Below are positions 1 through 8,410 of a DNA stretch of 64,000 nt, in pieces. Source of the DNA: Nocardioides thalensis (GTDB lineage: Bacteria > Actinomycetota > Actinomycetes > Propionibacteriales > Nocardioidaceae); assembly GCF_013410655.1 (NCBI RefSeq), contig NZ_JACCFP010000001.1, positions 1,426,001 through 1,490,000 on the forward strand, written 5' to 3'. The position numbers and the translations under genes are program-made. The notes under the pieces were generated by a model. It worked only from the letters and a program-made list of their open reading frames with translations, was not told the DNA's origin and ran no database searches. How positions within the stretch are numbered: position 1 is the stretch's first letter; each line of letters starts with the position of its first letter.

Positions 1-131
1 CCGTCGAGGACATCACCGTCTCGCACCCGGCCCCCGGCGTCGACGTCACCACCGACGCGGACCTGCACGCCAAGCTCAAGGACGTCGTGGTGAAGCTCGT
101 CGACTTCCAGCCCGCGACCACCGCTGCCTGA
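1..131 (+). CDS. C-terminal end of an unidentified protein (partial)
   Basis: An open frame enters from the left edge (first full codon at position 3) and stops at a TGA at 129-131, leaving 42 residues. The codons have the strong G/C third-position bias of real genes here. The tail is acidic and valine/lysine rich (ends DFQPATTAA) with no motif I can place. It is followed after 24 bases by the amidase gene on the same strand, so the two may share a transcript. No function can be assigned from this fragment. Confidence 0.6.
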   Translation, partial: VEDITVSHPAPGVDVTTDADLHAKLKDVVVKLVDFQPATTAA

Positions 132-155
132 CCCGCGACCCGGCATGATCGGGTC

Positions 156-1580
156 GTGACCGAGATCCACGACCTGACGGCCGTCGAGCAGGGCCGGTTG
201 ATCCGCACCGGTGAGCTCGACCCCACCGAGATCACCGACCACTACCTGGCCCGTATCGAGCGCGCCGGTGACGACTTCGTCGCCGGCGCGTTCGCCTACC
301 TGGGGGGCGACGAGGCGCGCGATCGGGCGCGGTCGGTCGCGGCGGTGGGCCCGGTCGGCGACGGGGCGTCGCCGCTGGCGGGCGTGCCGACGGCGATCAA
401 GGACCTCAACCTGACCAAGGGCGTGCCGACCTCGTTCGGCTCGCCCGTGTTCGCCGACTACGTGCCCGAGGTCTCCGACGCCGTCACGCTGTCGATCGAG
501 GAGGCCGGCCTGGTGTCGCTCGGCAAGACCAGCACGCCGGAGTTCGGATCGCCCTGCTACACCGAGCCGGAGGGCCGCCCACCCGCCGTCACGCCCTGGG
601 ACCCGCGCCGGATGGCCGGCGGCTCGTCGGGCGGGGCCGCCGCTGCGGTCGCCGCCGGGCTGGTGCCGGTCGCCCACGGGTCCGACGGCGGCGGCTCGAT
701 CCGGATCCCCGCCGCGTGCTGCGGCCTGGTCGGCCTGAAGCCCACCCGCGGCCGGATCAGCGGCTTCCCGATGTACGGCGACCCGGTCGGCCTCGCGACC
801 TCCGGCTCGATCGCCCGCACGGTCGCGGACGCCGCTGCCCTGCTCGACGTGCTGGCGGGGCGTCGCGCCGGCGACCCGAGCTGGGCCCCCGATCCGGCGG
901 GCACCTTCCTCGAGGCGACCACGCGGGAGCCCGGCCGGCTGCGGGTCGCCTGCTTCGACACCCCGGTCATCGCCGACGCCCAGGTGCACCCCGAGGTGCA
1001 GCGGGCCTTCGACGACGCGTGCCGTCTGCTGTCGTCGCTGGGCCACGTCGTCGAGGACGTGCCGGTGCCGATCCCCGCCGACGCGGTGCCGGTGTTCGAG
1101 ACGTGCTGGGCCGTGCTGACGGCGCTGTCCACCACGCCTCTCCAGCCGTCGCAGCGCGAGCTCCTCCGCCCGCTCACGCGTTGGCTGGGGGAGCGCGGCG
1201 AGGCGGTCAGCGCCCCTGCGTTCGGCCTCGCCGTCGGCGCGCTGCGACGTTTCGCCGGCGAGGCGCTGGTCGCCCTGGCGCCGTACGACATCGTGCTGAC
1301 GCCGACGCTGGCGCAGCCGCCGCTGCCGGTCGGCGCGATCCGCAACGACGACGACCCGGCCGCCGACTTCGAGGCGCAGAAGCTCTTCACGCCGTGGACC
1401 TCGGCGTGGAACGTCACCGGCATGCCCGCCATCACCCTGCCGTTGCACCAGACGCCCGAGGGCCTGCCGGTCGGCGTGATGCTGGCCGCGCGGCCCGCCG
1501 AGGAGGAGGTCCTGCTCTCCGTCGCCGCCCAGGTCGAGGCGGCCGCGCCCTGGAAGGACCGCCACCCGCCCCTCTGGTGA
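156..1580 (+). CDS. Amidase-signature family amidase
   Basis: 474 aa, GTG start. The amidase signature is complete: Lys82 (in AIKDLN), cis-Ser157 (GGSSGG) and nucleophile Ser181 (SDGGGSIRIP). The 75- and 24-residue spacings match the Ser-cisSer-Lys triad of the family, which hydrolyses carboxamides by an acyl-enzyme route in the cytoplasm. Length fits a stand-alone bacterial amidase. It is not GatA by context: no gatC or gatB lies nearby. The substrate cannot be read from sequence. The gene ends against a large 22-bp repeat array that separates it from the convergent biotin operon. No strong Shine-Dalgarno is seen before the GTG, and a leaderless or coupled start is possible. Confidence 0.85.
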   Translation: MTEIHDLTAVEQGRLIRTGELDPTEITDHYLARIERAGDDFVAGAFAYLGGDEARDRARSVAAVGPVGDGASPLAGVPTAIKDLNLTKGVPTSFGSPVFADYVPEVSDAVTLSIEEAGLVSLGKTSTPEFGSPCYTEPEGRPPAVTPWDPRRMAGGSSGGAAAAVAAGLVPVAHGSDGGGSIRIPAACCGLVGLKPTRGRISGFPMYGDPVGLATSGSIARTVADAAALLDVLAGRRAGDPSWAPDPAGTFLEATTREPGRLRVACFDTPVIADAQVHPEVQRAFDDACRLLSSLGHVVEDVPVPIPADAVPVFETCWAVLTALSTTPLQPSQRELLRPLTRWLGERGEAVSAPAFGLAVGALRRFAGEALVALAPYDIVLTPTLAQPPLPVGAIRNDDDPAADFEAQKLFTPWTSAWNVTGMPAITLPLHQTPEGLPVGVMLAARPAEEEVLLSVAAQVEAAAPWKDRHPPLW

Positions 1581-1582
1581 TG

Positions 1583-1782
1583 CCGAATCCGCCCTCATGG
1601 TGGGCCGAATCCGCCCTCATGGTGGGCCGAATCCGCCCTCATGGTGGGGCGAACCCGCCCTCGTGGTCCGCGGGTCGGCCCGAGCGCCATTCTGCGAACC
1701 ATCGTGCACAACTCGGCTGACCATGGAGCACAACTCGGCTGACCATGGAGCACGACTCGGCTGACCATGAGGGCGGATTCGA
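1583..1782. repeat. 22-bp repeats, four forward then four inverted, between convergent genes
   Basis: Four direct 22-bp units start at 1583, 1605, 1627 and 1649. The first three are identical, with core CGAATCCGCCCTCATGG. After a short unique spacer come four units at 1695, 1717, 1739 and 1761 that read as the same family on the other strand (core CCATGAGGGCGGATTCG in the last). The array begins two bases after the amidase stop and ends four bases before the bioD stop. Transcripts from either side could form a very long stem, so a bidirectional terminator or mRNA 3'-end element is the simplest role (inference). The same family recurs at 24999-25262. Confidence 0.85.
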
Positions 1783-1786
1783 CGGG

Positions 1787-2461
1787 TCAGCGGAACCAGG
1801 CGGGGGCGGAGGAGAGGAAGTCGGAGCGGGGGAGGGTGCCGACGCCGTCGGGGAGTACGGCGAGCAGGGGGACGCCGGTGACCCGGGGGAGGTCCTCGAG
1901 GTTGCAGGTCTCGGCCAGGCCCGGCGCCTCGGGCCAGGAGCCGATGACCAAGCCGGCGGGCTCGATGCCGCGCGCGCGGAGCGCACCGACGGTGAGCTCG
2001 GTGTGATTGAGGGTGCCGAGACCGGCGCGGGTCACGACGACGACGCCCGGCGAGGCCTTGCCGAGGGCGTCGACCAGGTCGACCAAGGTGCCGCCGTCCG
2101 TGTCGAGCCGGACCAGCAGCCCGCCGGCGCCCTCGACGATGACGTCGTCGTGGTCGTCGCGAAGCGGCAGGATCTCGTCGGCGTAGGAGGCCACCGCCGG
2201 GATCGTCGTGCCCTGCCGGCGGGCGGCGGTGTCGGGGGCGAGGGGTTCGTCGAGGGCGGTGAATTCACGGACGTCGACGCCGGTGAGCCGGTGCACGGTG
2301 GTGGCGTCGGCGACGTCGGGCTCGTCGCCGCCGATGCCGGTCTGCACCGGCTTGACGACAGCGACCCGACGGCCGGCCGCGACGGCGCGGGCCGCGAGGG
2401 CGGCGACGGCGATCGTCTTGCCGACCCCGGTGTCGGTGCCGGTGACGACCGTGACCGTCAC
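1787..2461 (-). CDS. bioD: Dethiobiotin synthetase
   Basis: 224 aa. It closes the ureido ring of dethiobiotin from 7,8-diaminopelargonic acid, CO2 and ATP in the cytoplasm. The start is a GTG at 2461 that overlaps the bioF stop (GTGA), implying translational coupling. The P-loop GTDTGVGKT spans residues 8-16, followed by the VKPVQTG substrate loop and the EGAGGLLV segment, all typical of BioD. Length is normal for the family. It is the last gene of the leftward bioB-bioA-bioF-bioD operon and runs into the 22-bp repeat array. The open frame extends much further upstream, but that part is only the wrong frame of bioF. Confidence 0.93.
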   Translation of the reverse strand: MTVTVVTGTDTGVGKTIAVAALAARAVAAGRRVAVVKPVQTGIGGDEPDVADATTVHRLTGVDVREFTALDEPLAPDTAARRQGTTIPAVASYADEILPLRDDHDDVIVEGAGGLLVRLDTDGGTLVDLVDALGKASPGVVVVTRAGLGTLNHTELTVGALRARGIEPAGLVIGSWPEAPGLAETCNLEDLPRVTGVPLLAVLPDGVGTLPRSDFLSSAPAWFR

Positions 2462-3582
2462 CGGTGCTCCTTGACCACCTGCTGGAGCACGTCGACGGCA
2501 CGGCGCCAGTCGTCGTCCTCGATCCCGGCCGAGGCGGTGACCCGCAGCCGGGAGATCCCGTCGGGCACGGACGGCGGCCGGAAGCAGCCGACCCGGACGC
2601 CCGCCTCGAGCGCAGCCGCCTGGGCGGCGAGCGCGGCTTCCGGCGAGCCCAGAGGCACCGACAGCACCGCTCCGTCCGGCACCTCGACGGCGAGCGCGCC
2701 GGCGAGCTCGCCGACGCGCCGTCGCACCAGGTGGGAGAGCTGCGGCCGCTCCCGGAGCAGGCGCAGCGACGCGAGCGCGGCCGCCGCCGACGCCGGCGCG
2801 AGCGCGGTGTCGAAGATGAACGGCCGCGCGTGGTTGACCAGGTGCTCGCGGACCGTCGACGGGCCGACCACGGCGCCGCCCTGGCTGCCCAGCGATTTCG
2901 AGAGCGTCGCGGTGACCAGCACGTGGGGCTGTCCCGCGAGGCCGTTGGAGGCGACCAGACCGGGCCCGTGCACGCCGAGGCCGTGCGCCTCGTCGACGAC
3001 CAGCAGTGCGTCGTGCTCCTCGCAGAGGTCGGCGAGCTGCGCCAGGGGTGCGGCGTCGCCGAGCACGGAGTAGACCGACTCGACGAGCACGAGGGTGCGC
3101 TCGCCCGCCTCGGCCGCCTCGCCGAGCCCGCGGCGTACGGCGTCGACGTCGTTGTGCGGCACGACGGTGACCCGCGCCCGCGACAGCCGGACGCCGTCGA
3201 TCAGCGAGGCGTGCACGTGGGCGTCGGAGAGCACCCGGCAGGTCGGGTCGGCCAGCGCGGTGACCACGGCGAGGTTGGCGTGATAGCCGGTGGAGAACAC
3301 GAGTGCGGTGGGCTGTCCGAGGTACGACGCGAGCTCGCGCTCGAGCTCGGCGTGCAGCTCGAGCGTGCCGCTGACCAGCCGGGAGGCGCCGGCGCCGGCA
3401 CCCCACGTGAGTGCCGCGTGCGCCGCGGCCATCTGGACGGCCGCGTCCTGGGCCAGGCCGAGGTAGTCGTTGCCCGCCAGGTCGATCGTCGGGTCGTCGA
3501 CGGCGCGAGGCGTCAGTCGTCGCGTCAGCCCGCGCTCGGCGCGGTCGGCAGCCTTGGCCGCCAGCCATTCCCCCCAGATCAT
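2458..3582 (-). CDS. bioF: 8-amino-7-oxononanoate synthase
   Basis: 374 aa. This PLP enzyme condenses pimeloyl-thioester with alanine to give KAPA, the first step specific to biotin. The PLP lysine is Lys229 in TATLSKSLGSQGG. Asp197 and His200 in VVDEAHGLG are the cofactor-binding pair. The ATG at 3582 lies 7 bases after the bioA stop, with a purine-rich GGATGAG upstream. Its stop overlaps the bioD start. No bioC, bioH or other pimeloyl-making gene lies in the window, so the source of the pimeloyl thioester is elsewhere. Confidence 0.95.
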   Translation of the reverse strand: MIWGEWLAAKAADRAERGLTRRLTPRAVDDPTIDLAGNDYLGLAQDAAVQMAAAHAALTWGAGAGASRLVSGTLELHAELERELASYLGQPTALVFSTGYHANLAVVTALADPTCRVLSDAHVHASLIDGVRLSRARVTVVPHNDVDAVRRGLGEAAEAGERTLVLVESVYSVLGDAAPLAQLADLCEEHDALLVVDEAHGLGVHGPGLVASNGLAGQPHVLVTATLSKSLGSQGGAVVGPSTVREHLVNHARPFIFDTALAPASAAAALASLRLLRERPQLSHLVRRRVGELAGALAVEVPDGAVLSVPLGSPEAALAAQAAALEAGVRVGCFRPPSVPDGISRLRVTASAGIEDDDWRRAVDVLQQVVKEHR

Positions 3583-3589
3583 GCCCAGC

Positions 3590-4873
3590 TCATCCTGCCG
3601 TCGCCGCTCGCTCGACCCCGACGATCAACCGCTCCAAGTCGTCGTCGGGCGTCATGTAAGGAGGCATTGTATAGACCAGGTCGCGGAACGGACGCAGCCA
3701 CACTCCCGCGGCGATCGCGGCGTCCGTCGCGGCCACCACGTCCACCGGGTGGTCGAGCTGTACGACGCCGACGGCGCCCATCGTCCGGACGTCGACCACG
3801 CCCGGAAGCGCGCGCAGCGGCGCGAGCCCGTCGGAGAGCCGACGGTTGATGTGGCCGACCCGTCCCGTCCAGTCCGAGGCGAGCAGCAGGTCGATGCTCG
3901 CCAGCGCGACCGAGCAGGCCAACGGGTTGCCCATGAACGTGGGCCCGTGCATCAGCACGCCGCTCTCCGACGCGGAGATGCCGCGACCCACCTCGTCGGT
4001 CGTGAGCACCGCGGCCATCGACAGGTACCCGCCCGTCAGCGCCTTGCCGAGGCAGACGATGTCGGGCGTCACGAGCTCGCTCACGAAGAGGTGGCCGGTG
4101 CGGCCAAAGCCGGTGGCGATCTCGTCGAAGACCAGCAACAGGCCGTGCTCGTCGGCGACCTCGCGGAAGACGCGGAGGCACTCCTTCGGGTAGGGGTGCA
4201 TGCCGCCGGCGCCCTGCAACAGCGGCTCCACGATGATCCCCGCGAGCTCATGCGCGTGCTCGGCCGCAAGGGCGCGCAGCGCCGTACCCCACGCGGTGAT
4301 CTCGTCCTCGGGCGCGTCGTGGCGCGGCGGCTGCGGGCCGAAGACCTGCTCGGGGAGCAGGCCCTTCCACATCGAGTGCATGCCGCCGTCGGGGTCGGTG
4401 ACGCTCATGCAGTCGAAGGTGTCGCCGTGGTAGCCCCCGCGGACGGTCAGCATCCGGGTGCGCTCGGGGCGGCCGAGGCCGCGCTGGTGCTGGAGGACCA
4501 TCTTCATCGCGACCTCGACGGAGACCGACCCGGAGTCGGCGAGGAAGACCCGCTCCAGCGGCTCGGGGGTGATCTCGACCAGCTGGCGGCCCAGCTCCAC
4601 GGCGGGTGCGTGGGTGAGCCCGCCGAACATCACGTGGGCGAAGTCCGCGACCTGGGCGGCGACGGCCGCGTCGAGCTCGGGTACGGCGTAGCCGTGGATC
4701 GCCGCCCACCACGAGGACATGCCGTCGACGACCCACTCGCCGTCGACGCGCAGGCGCGCGCCCGACGCTCCGTCGACCAGGCGGACCGGCGTCGGGTCGG
4801 TCATCGACGTGTACGGGTGCCACAGGTGCTCGCGGTCGTGCGCGAGCAGCGCCTCCCGGTCGGTGCGGCTCAC
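3590..4873 (-). CDS. bioA: Adenosylmethionine-8-amino-7-oxononanoate aminotransferase
   Basis: 427 aa from the GTG at 4873. This class III PLP aminotransferase converts KAPA to DAPA, using S-adenosylmethionine as amino donor in the classical enzyme. Lys277 in [10 protein letters not shown] is the PLP lysine (Lys274 in the E. coli enzyme). WHPYTSM near the N terminus and the [12 protein letters not shown] block are family hallmarks. The frame stays open to 5032, but the upstream part is the shadow of the Cys-rich bioB tail. The chosen start lies 4 bases after the bioB stop and places the HLWHPYTSM block at the usual distance from the N terminus. Second gene of the biotin operon. Confidence 0.95.
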   Translation of the reverse strand: MSRTDREALLAHDREHLWHPYTSMTDPTPVRLVDGASGARLRVDGEWVVDGMSSWWAAIHGYAVPELDAAVAAQVADFAHVMFGGLTHAPAVELGRQLVEITPEPLERVFLADSGSVSVEVAMKMVLQHQRGLGRPERTRMLTVRGGYHGDTFDCMSVTDPDGGMHSMWKGLLPEQVFGPQPPRHDAPEDEITAWGTALRALAAEHAHELAGIIVEPLLQGAGGMHPYPKECLRVFREVADEHGLLLVFDEIATGFGRTGHLFVSELVTPDIVCLGKALTGGYLSMAAVLTTDEVGRGISASESGVLMHGPTFMGNPLACSVALASIDLLLASDWTGRVGHINRRLSDGLAPLRALPGVVDVRTMGAVGVVQLDHPVDVVAATDAAIAAGVWLRPFRDLVYTMPPYMTPDDDLERLIVGVERAATAG

Positions 4874-4877
4874 GCGC

Positions 4878-6053
4878 TCACGCGTTCGCCGGCACCTCGG
4901 TGCCCGCGCCCCGCTGGCGGATGGCCGGCTTGTGCTCGTCGGCCGCCGCCGAGCCGCACGCGCCGCCGCAGCCGTCGCCACAGCCCCCGGCGGAGCCGCA
5001 CGCCGTCGCGGCGTGCGCGCGGTGGGTGACACCGGCCTCGTGCGCGGCGATCAGCTCGTCGAACGCGCTCGCGTCCATGCCGAGGATCGTGAAGCCGTTG
5101 TCGCGCAGCATCTCGAGGTCGGCCAGCGCGTCCTGCCCCTCGGAGGTGAGGTAGTCACCGAGGAAGATCGAGTTGGCCACCTGCAGCGCGGTCGCCTGCA
5201 GCGAGCGCAGGTGCATCTCCCGGCCGCCGGCGATGCGGATCTCCTTGTCGGGGCACACGAAGCGCGCCATCGCGAGGATCTTGACGCAGCGGATGGGGGA
5301 GAGCTCCCAGGTGTTCTCGTACGGCGTGCCGTCGAACGGCATCAGGAAGTTCACCGGGATCGAGTCGGCGTCGAGCTCCTTCAGCGCGAACAGCGCCTCC
5401 ACGAGCTGCTCGTCGGTCTCGCCGAGCCCGGCGATCAGGCCCGAGCAGGGGGAGAGGCCGGCCGACTTCGCCTTGCCGATCGTGTCCACGCGGTCGTCGT
5501 ACGTGTGCGTCTGGACGATGTTGTCGTGGTTGGACTCGGCCGTGTTGATGTTGTGGTTGTAGGCGTCGACGCCCGCCGCCTTCAGCCGCTCCGCCTGGCC
5601 GTCCTTGAGAAGCCCGAGGCAGGCGCACACCTCGACGCCCTCGTAGGAGTCCTTGAGGGCCTCGGTCATCTCGACGACCTTGTCGATGTCGCGGTCGGAC
5701 GGACCGCGACCCGAGGAAACCATGCAGACGCGGGTCGCGCCGCCGGCGAGGCCGGCGCCGGCCTGCTTCAGGGTCTCGTCCTTCGACAGCCACGAGTACT
5801 TGAGGATCGGCGCCTGCGAGCCGAGCGCCTGCGAGCAGTAGTTGCAGTTCTCGGGACAGAGGCCGGACTTCAGGTTCACCAGGTAGTTCACCTTGACCGT
5901 GTTGCCGAAATGCTCGCGGCGCAGCCGGCCGGCGGCCGCGACCACGTCCATCAGCGCGACGTCGTCGGCTCGGAGTACGGCGACGGCGTCCTCCTGCGTG
6001 GCGGCCCCACCATCGAGGATCCGGTCGGCGAGGGCAGCGAACTGCGAGGTCAT
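4878..6053 (-). CDS. bioB: Biotin synthase with an extra cysteine-rich C-terminal tail
   Basis: 391 aa radical-SAM enzyme that inserts sulfur into dethiobiotin. The [4Fe-4S]/SAM motif is Cys66-x3-Cys70-x2-Cys73 (CPENCNYC). The conserved core ends near residue 345. Beyond it is an unusual glycine-rich tail with four cysteines (352, 358, 362, 366; spacing x5, x3, x3), then a basic end. Mycobacterial BioB needs a small Cys-containing auxiliary protein, BsaP, and this tail may be a fused counterpart, but homology is not shown here. Lead gene of the bioBAFD operon. ATG at 6053 with AGGA eight bases upstream. The BioQ operator lies 28 bases before the start. Confidence 0.95.
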   Translation of the reverse strand: MTSQFAALADRILDGGAATQEDAVAVLRADDVALMDVVAAAGRLRREHFGNTVKVNYLVNLKSGLCPENCNYCSQALGSQAPILKYSWLSKDETLKQAGAGLAGGATRVCMVSSGRGPSDRDIDKVVEMTEALKDSYEGVEVCACLGLLKDGQAERLKAAGVDAYNHNINTAESNHDNIVQTHTYDDRVDTIGKAKSAGLSPCSGLIAGLGETDEQLVEALFALKELDADSIPVNFLMPFDGTPYENTWELSPIRCVKILAMARFVCPDKEIRIAGGREMHLRSLQATALQVANSIFLGDYLTSEGQDALADLEMLRDNGFTILGMDASAFDELIAAHEAGVTHRAHAATACGSAGGCGDGCGGACGSAAADEHKPAIRQRGAGTEVPANA

Positions 6054-6080
6054 GGGCGCATCCTGACGTCGGCGGCGAAA

Positions 6081-6095
6081 CTGAACGGCGTTCAG
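6081..6095. promoter_or_regulatory. BioQ operator between bioB and bioQ
   Basis: CTGAACGGCGTTCAG is a perfect palindrome with 7-bp arms and one central base. It contains TGAAC-N3-GTTCA, close to the BioQ site described in corynebacteria (TGAAC-N3-GTTAC). It sits 8 bases before the bioQ start and 28 bases before the bioB start, where a bound dimer would cover the promoters of both divergent genes. Autoregulation and biotin-operon repression are inferred from this geometry. Confidence 0.85.
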
Positions 6096-6103
6096 ATTAA
6101 CCT

Positions 6104-6604
6104 ATGCGGATGCGCTACCGCCGTGCGGACATCGTCGACCGGGCGATCGACGCCCTCGACGCCCACGGCCTGGCGGCCCTCTCGATGCGCACCCTGGCCG
6201 CCGAGCTCGACGTCCGGGCCAGCGCGCTCTACCACCACTTCGACAACAAGGCGGCTCTGCTGGCCGCGGTCGCCGACGAGATCCTCCGGCGCGGCCGGCG
6301 TGCGACCGAGATCGTCGCGTGGGAGGCCGAGCTCCGCCTGACCTGCGTGGAGCTGCGCGACGGGATGCGCGCCCACCGGGACGGCGCGGCGCTCGTCACC
6401 GCGGTGTACGACGCCGGCGGCGTCCGAGAGCCGCAGGAGCGGATGGCCGACGCCCTCCGCCGGGGCGGGGCCGGTGACGACCTCGCCCGCGTCGGAGCGC
6501 GCACCCTGCTGCGGTTCGTCCTGTCCCACGTGCACGACGACAGCGCCGACTTCGCGCTCGGTCTCGGGATCGTGCTCGCCGGGCTGGGGACCCGTGTGCC
6601 TTAG
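6104..6604 (+). CDS. bioQ: TetR-family repressor of biotin genes, BioQ-like
   Basis: 166 aa. The N-terminal TetR helix-turn-helix covers about residues 8-50 (AALSMRTLAAELDV then SALYHHFDNK). The rest is a short ligand/dimer domain resembling the Tet-repressor C-terminal class. It is divergent from bioB across 50 bp that hold a palindrome of the BioQ type. Known BioQ proteins of Corynebacterium and Mycobacterium repress biotin genes and their own gene. Start: ATG 6104, with a second in-frame ATG at 6110. No Shine-Dalgarno is seen, so a leaderless mRNA is likely. The last bases overlap the tail of a small leftward frame. Confidence 0.82.
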   Translation: MRMRYRRADIVDRAIDALDAHGLAALSMRTLAAELDVRASALYHHFDNKAALLAAVADEILRRGRRATEIVAWEAELRLTCVELRDGMRAHRDGAALVTAVYDAGGVREPQERMADALRRGGAGDDLARVGARTLLRFVLSHVHDDSADFALGLGIVLAGLGTRVP

Positions 6605-6753
6605 GCCCACCAGATGCCCATGATCTTGCTCCAGAAGCAGGGCAAGCCGCCCAGGCAGGTCGTGAACTCCATCAGCCCTCGGTACCAGGGGTCGTCGTCG
6701 AAGACGCTGACGAGCCCCTTCGCCACCATCTTCTTGTGGATCATCCGCTGCAC
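6601..6753 (-). CDS. Possible small protein (50 aa), unknown
   Basis: A leftward frame with GTG at 6753 (or ATG at 6744) ends in TAA at 6601-6603, overlapping the bioQ stop tail to tail. Third codon positions are almost all G or C, like real genes here, while the frame upstream of the GTG loses that bias. The product is rich in Trp, Met and Lys at both ends (VQRMIHKKMVAKG at the start; KIMGIWWA at the end) and has two cysteines in a hydrophobic middle. I do not recognise it. It could be the degraded end of a longer gene. The overlapping rightward frame lacks coding character. Confidence 0.45.
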   Translation of the reverse strand: MQRMIHKKMVAKGLVSVFDDDPWYRGLMEFTTCLGGLPCFWSKIMGIWWA

Positions 6754-6882
6754 CCGCTTCGGGGCCGATGGGTCGGCTGCACGAAGCGCCGACCTGAATC
6801 GAGGTCACTCGTCGGTGGCGTGACGCGGAGCACGCCGCCCCGTCACCGGCCGATATTGTTCTGGTAACACCCGGGAGGCACT

Positions 6883-8337
6883 GTGGAAGACATGGCCAAG
6901 TCGAAGACCAAGCCCGTGACGGTGGTCCTGTTCGGCGCTACGGGGGACCTCTCGCGGCGCAAGCTGCTGCCCGGGATGCTGCACCTGCTGGAGTCGGGCC
7001 TGATCCCCGACCTGCAGATCGTGGGCACCTCGCTCGACGAGCACACCACGGAGTCGTTCATCGAGTTCGTGCACGAGGCGGTCAAGGAGTTCTCCGGCAA
7101 CGACGGCGACATGGAGGCCTGGCCGGAGTTCGCCAAGCGGCTGCACTGGGCGCCCGGCTCCGAAGGCGCCGCCGGCCTGCGCGCCGCGGTCGAGAAGGCA
7201 GAGAGCGAGTCCGACGGGCGCACCCGCCTGCACTACCTGAGCGTGCCGCCGAAGGCCGCGCTGTCGGTCGTCAAGACGCTCGAGGAGGCCGGTCTCGTCA
7301 AGGGCAGCCGGATCATCATGGAGAAGCCGTTCGGCGTCGACCTCGCGACGGCGAAGGACCTCAACTCCGAGCTGCACAAGACGTTCGACGAGTCGCAGAT
7401 CTACCGGATCGACCACTTCCTCGGGAAGGAGGCGGCCCAGAACATCCTCGCGTTCCGGTTCGCCAACGGCCTGTTCGAGCCGATCTGGCACCGCAACAAC
7501 ATCGACCACGTCCAGATCGACGTGCCCGAGGAGCTCGGGCTCGACCAGCGCGCCAACTTCTACGAGTCGACCGGCGCCTACAAGGACATGGTCGTCACCC
7601 ACCTGTTCCAGGTGCTCGCGTTCACCGCGATGGAGCCGCCGACGTCGCTGTCGCCCGACGCGATCAACGAGGAGAAGAACAAGGTCTTCCGGTCGATGGT
7701 GCCGATCGACCCGGCCAACGTGGTGCGCGGGCAGTACCAGGGCTACCGCGACATCGAGGGCGTGAAGCGAGAGTCCGAGACCGAGACGTTCATCGCCATC
7801 AAGTGCTTCATCGACAACTGGCGCTGGGCCGGGGTGCCGTTCTACCTCCGCACGGGCAAGCGGATGGCCGAGGGCGCCCGCATCATCTCGATCGCCTTCA
7901 AGGAGCCGCCCCGCTCGATGTTCCCGAAGGGCTCGGGCGTCGGCGACCACGGTCCCGACCACCTGACGTTCGACCTCGCCGACAAGGCCAAGATGTCGCT
8001 GTCGTTCTACGGCAAGCGGCCGGGCCCGGGCATGAAGCTCGACAAGCTGTCGATGCAGTTCGCGATGGCCGACACCAACTGGGCCGGCTCCGTGCTCGAG
8101 GCCTACGAGCGTCTCATCTACGACGCCGCGCGCGGCGACCAGACGTTGTTCACGTCGGCCGAGGGCATCGAGCGCCTGTGGGAGGTCTCGGAGCCGTTGC
8201 TCGAGAACCCGCCGGTGGTCCGCCCCTACCGGCAGGGCAGCTGGGGTCCCAACCAGATCCACCAGCTGATCGCGCCGTACGCCTGGCGGCTGCCGTTCGA
8301 GCGGCAGTGGCGCGACCCCGACGCGCTCGGCTCCTGA
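6883..8337 (+). CDS. zwf: Glucose-6-phosphate 1-dehydrogenase
   Basis: 484 aa. First enzyme of the oxidative pentose phosphate pathway: glucose-6-phosphate plus NAD(P)+ to 6-phosphogluconolactone. The Rossmann fingerprint GATGDLSRRKL starts at Gly18. The active-site motif RIDHFLGKE is at 175-183 (His178, Lys182). Length is standard. GTG 6883 follows GGGAGG by four bases; the ATG at 6892 is the alternative start and sits at a longer spacing from the same site. The usual actinobacterial partners (tal, opcA, pgl) are not adjacent, so this copy stands alone between a small unknown gene and a secreted protein gene. Confidence 0.93.
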   Translation: MEDMAKSKTKPVTVVLFGATGDLSRRKLLPGMLHLLESGLIPDLQIVGTSLDEHTTESFIEFVHEAVKEFSGNDGDMEAWPEFAKRLHWAPGSEGAAGLRAAVEKAESESDGRTRLHYLSVPPKAALSVVKTLEEAGLVKGSRIIMEKPFGVDLATAKDLNSELHKTFDESQIYRIDHFLGKEAAQNILAFRFANGLFEPIWHRNNIDHVQIDVPEELGLDQRANFYESTGAYKDMVVTHLFQVLAFTAMEPPTSLSPDAINEEKNKVFRSMVPIDPANVVRGQYQGYRDIEGVKRESETETFIAIKCFIDNWRWAGVPFYLRTGKRMAEGARIISIAFKEPPRSMFPKGSGVGDHGPDHLTFDLADKAKMSLSFYGKRPGPGMKLDKLSMQFAMADTNWAGSVLEAYERLIYDAARGDQTLFTSAEGIERLWEVSEPLLENPPVVRPYRQGSWGPNQIHQLIAPYAWRLPFERQWRDPDALGS

Positions 8338-8410
8338 CCAGAATTTTCGGCGCCGGATTTCATCCGCAAGAGCGACGCGTGGCGCCGAGGCGCGCTGCCA
8401 GCATGCGGCC

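Noticed and set aside
2462..3568. Fused BioF-BioD protein from one long frame
   Set aside because: The long frame that ends in bioD is out of register with bioF. True bioF is in another frame and bioD starts at the overlapping GTGA, so these are two proteins.
4874..5032. N-terminal extension of BioA
   Set aside because: The upstream codons are the antisense-like other frame of the Cys-rich bioB tail; the start 4 bases after bioB gives the normal family N terminus.
6614..6823. Rightward 69-residue frame after bioQ
   Set aside because: Poor third-position bias and no ribosome site; the opposite strand carries the better small frame.
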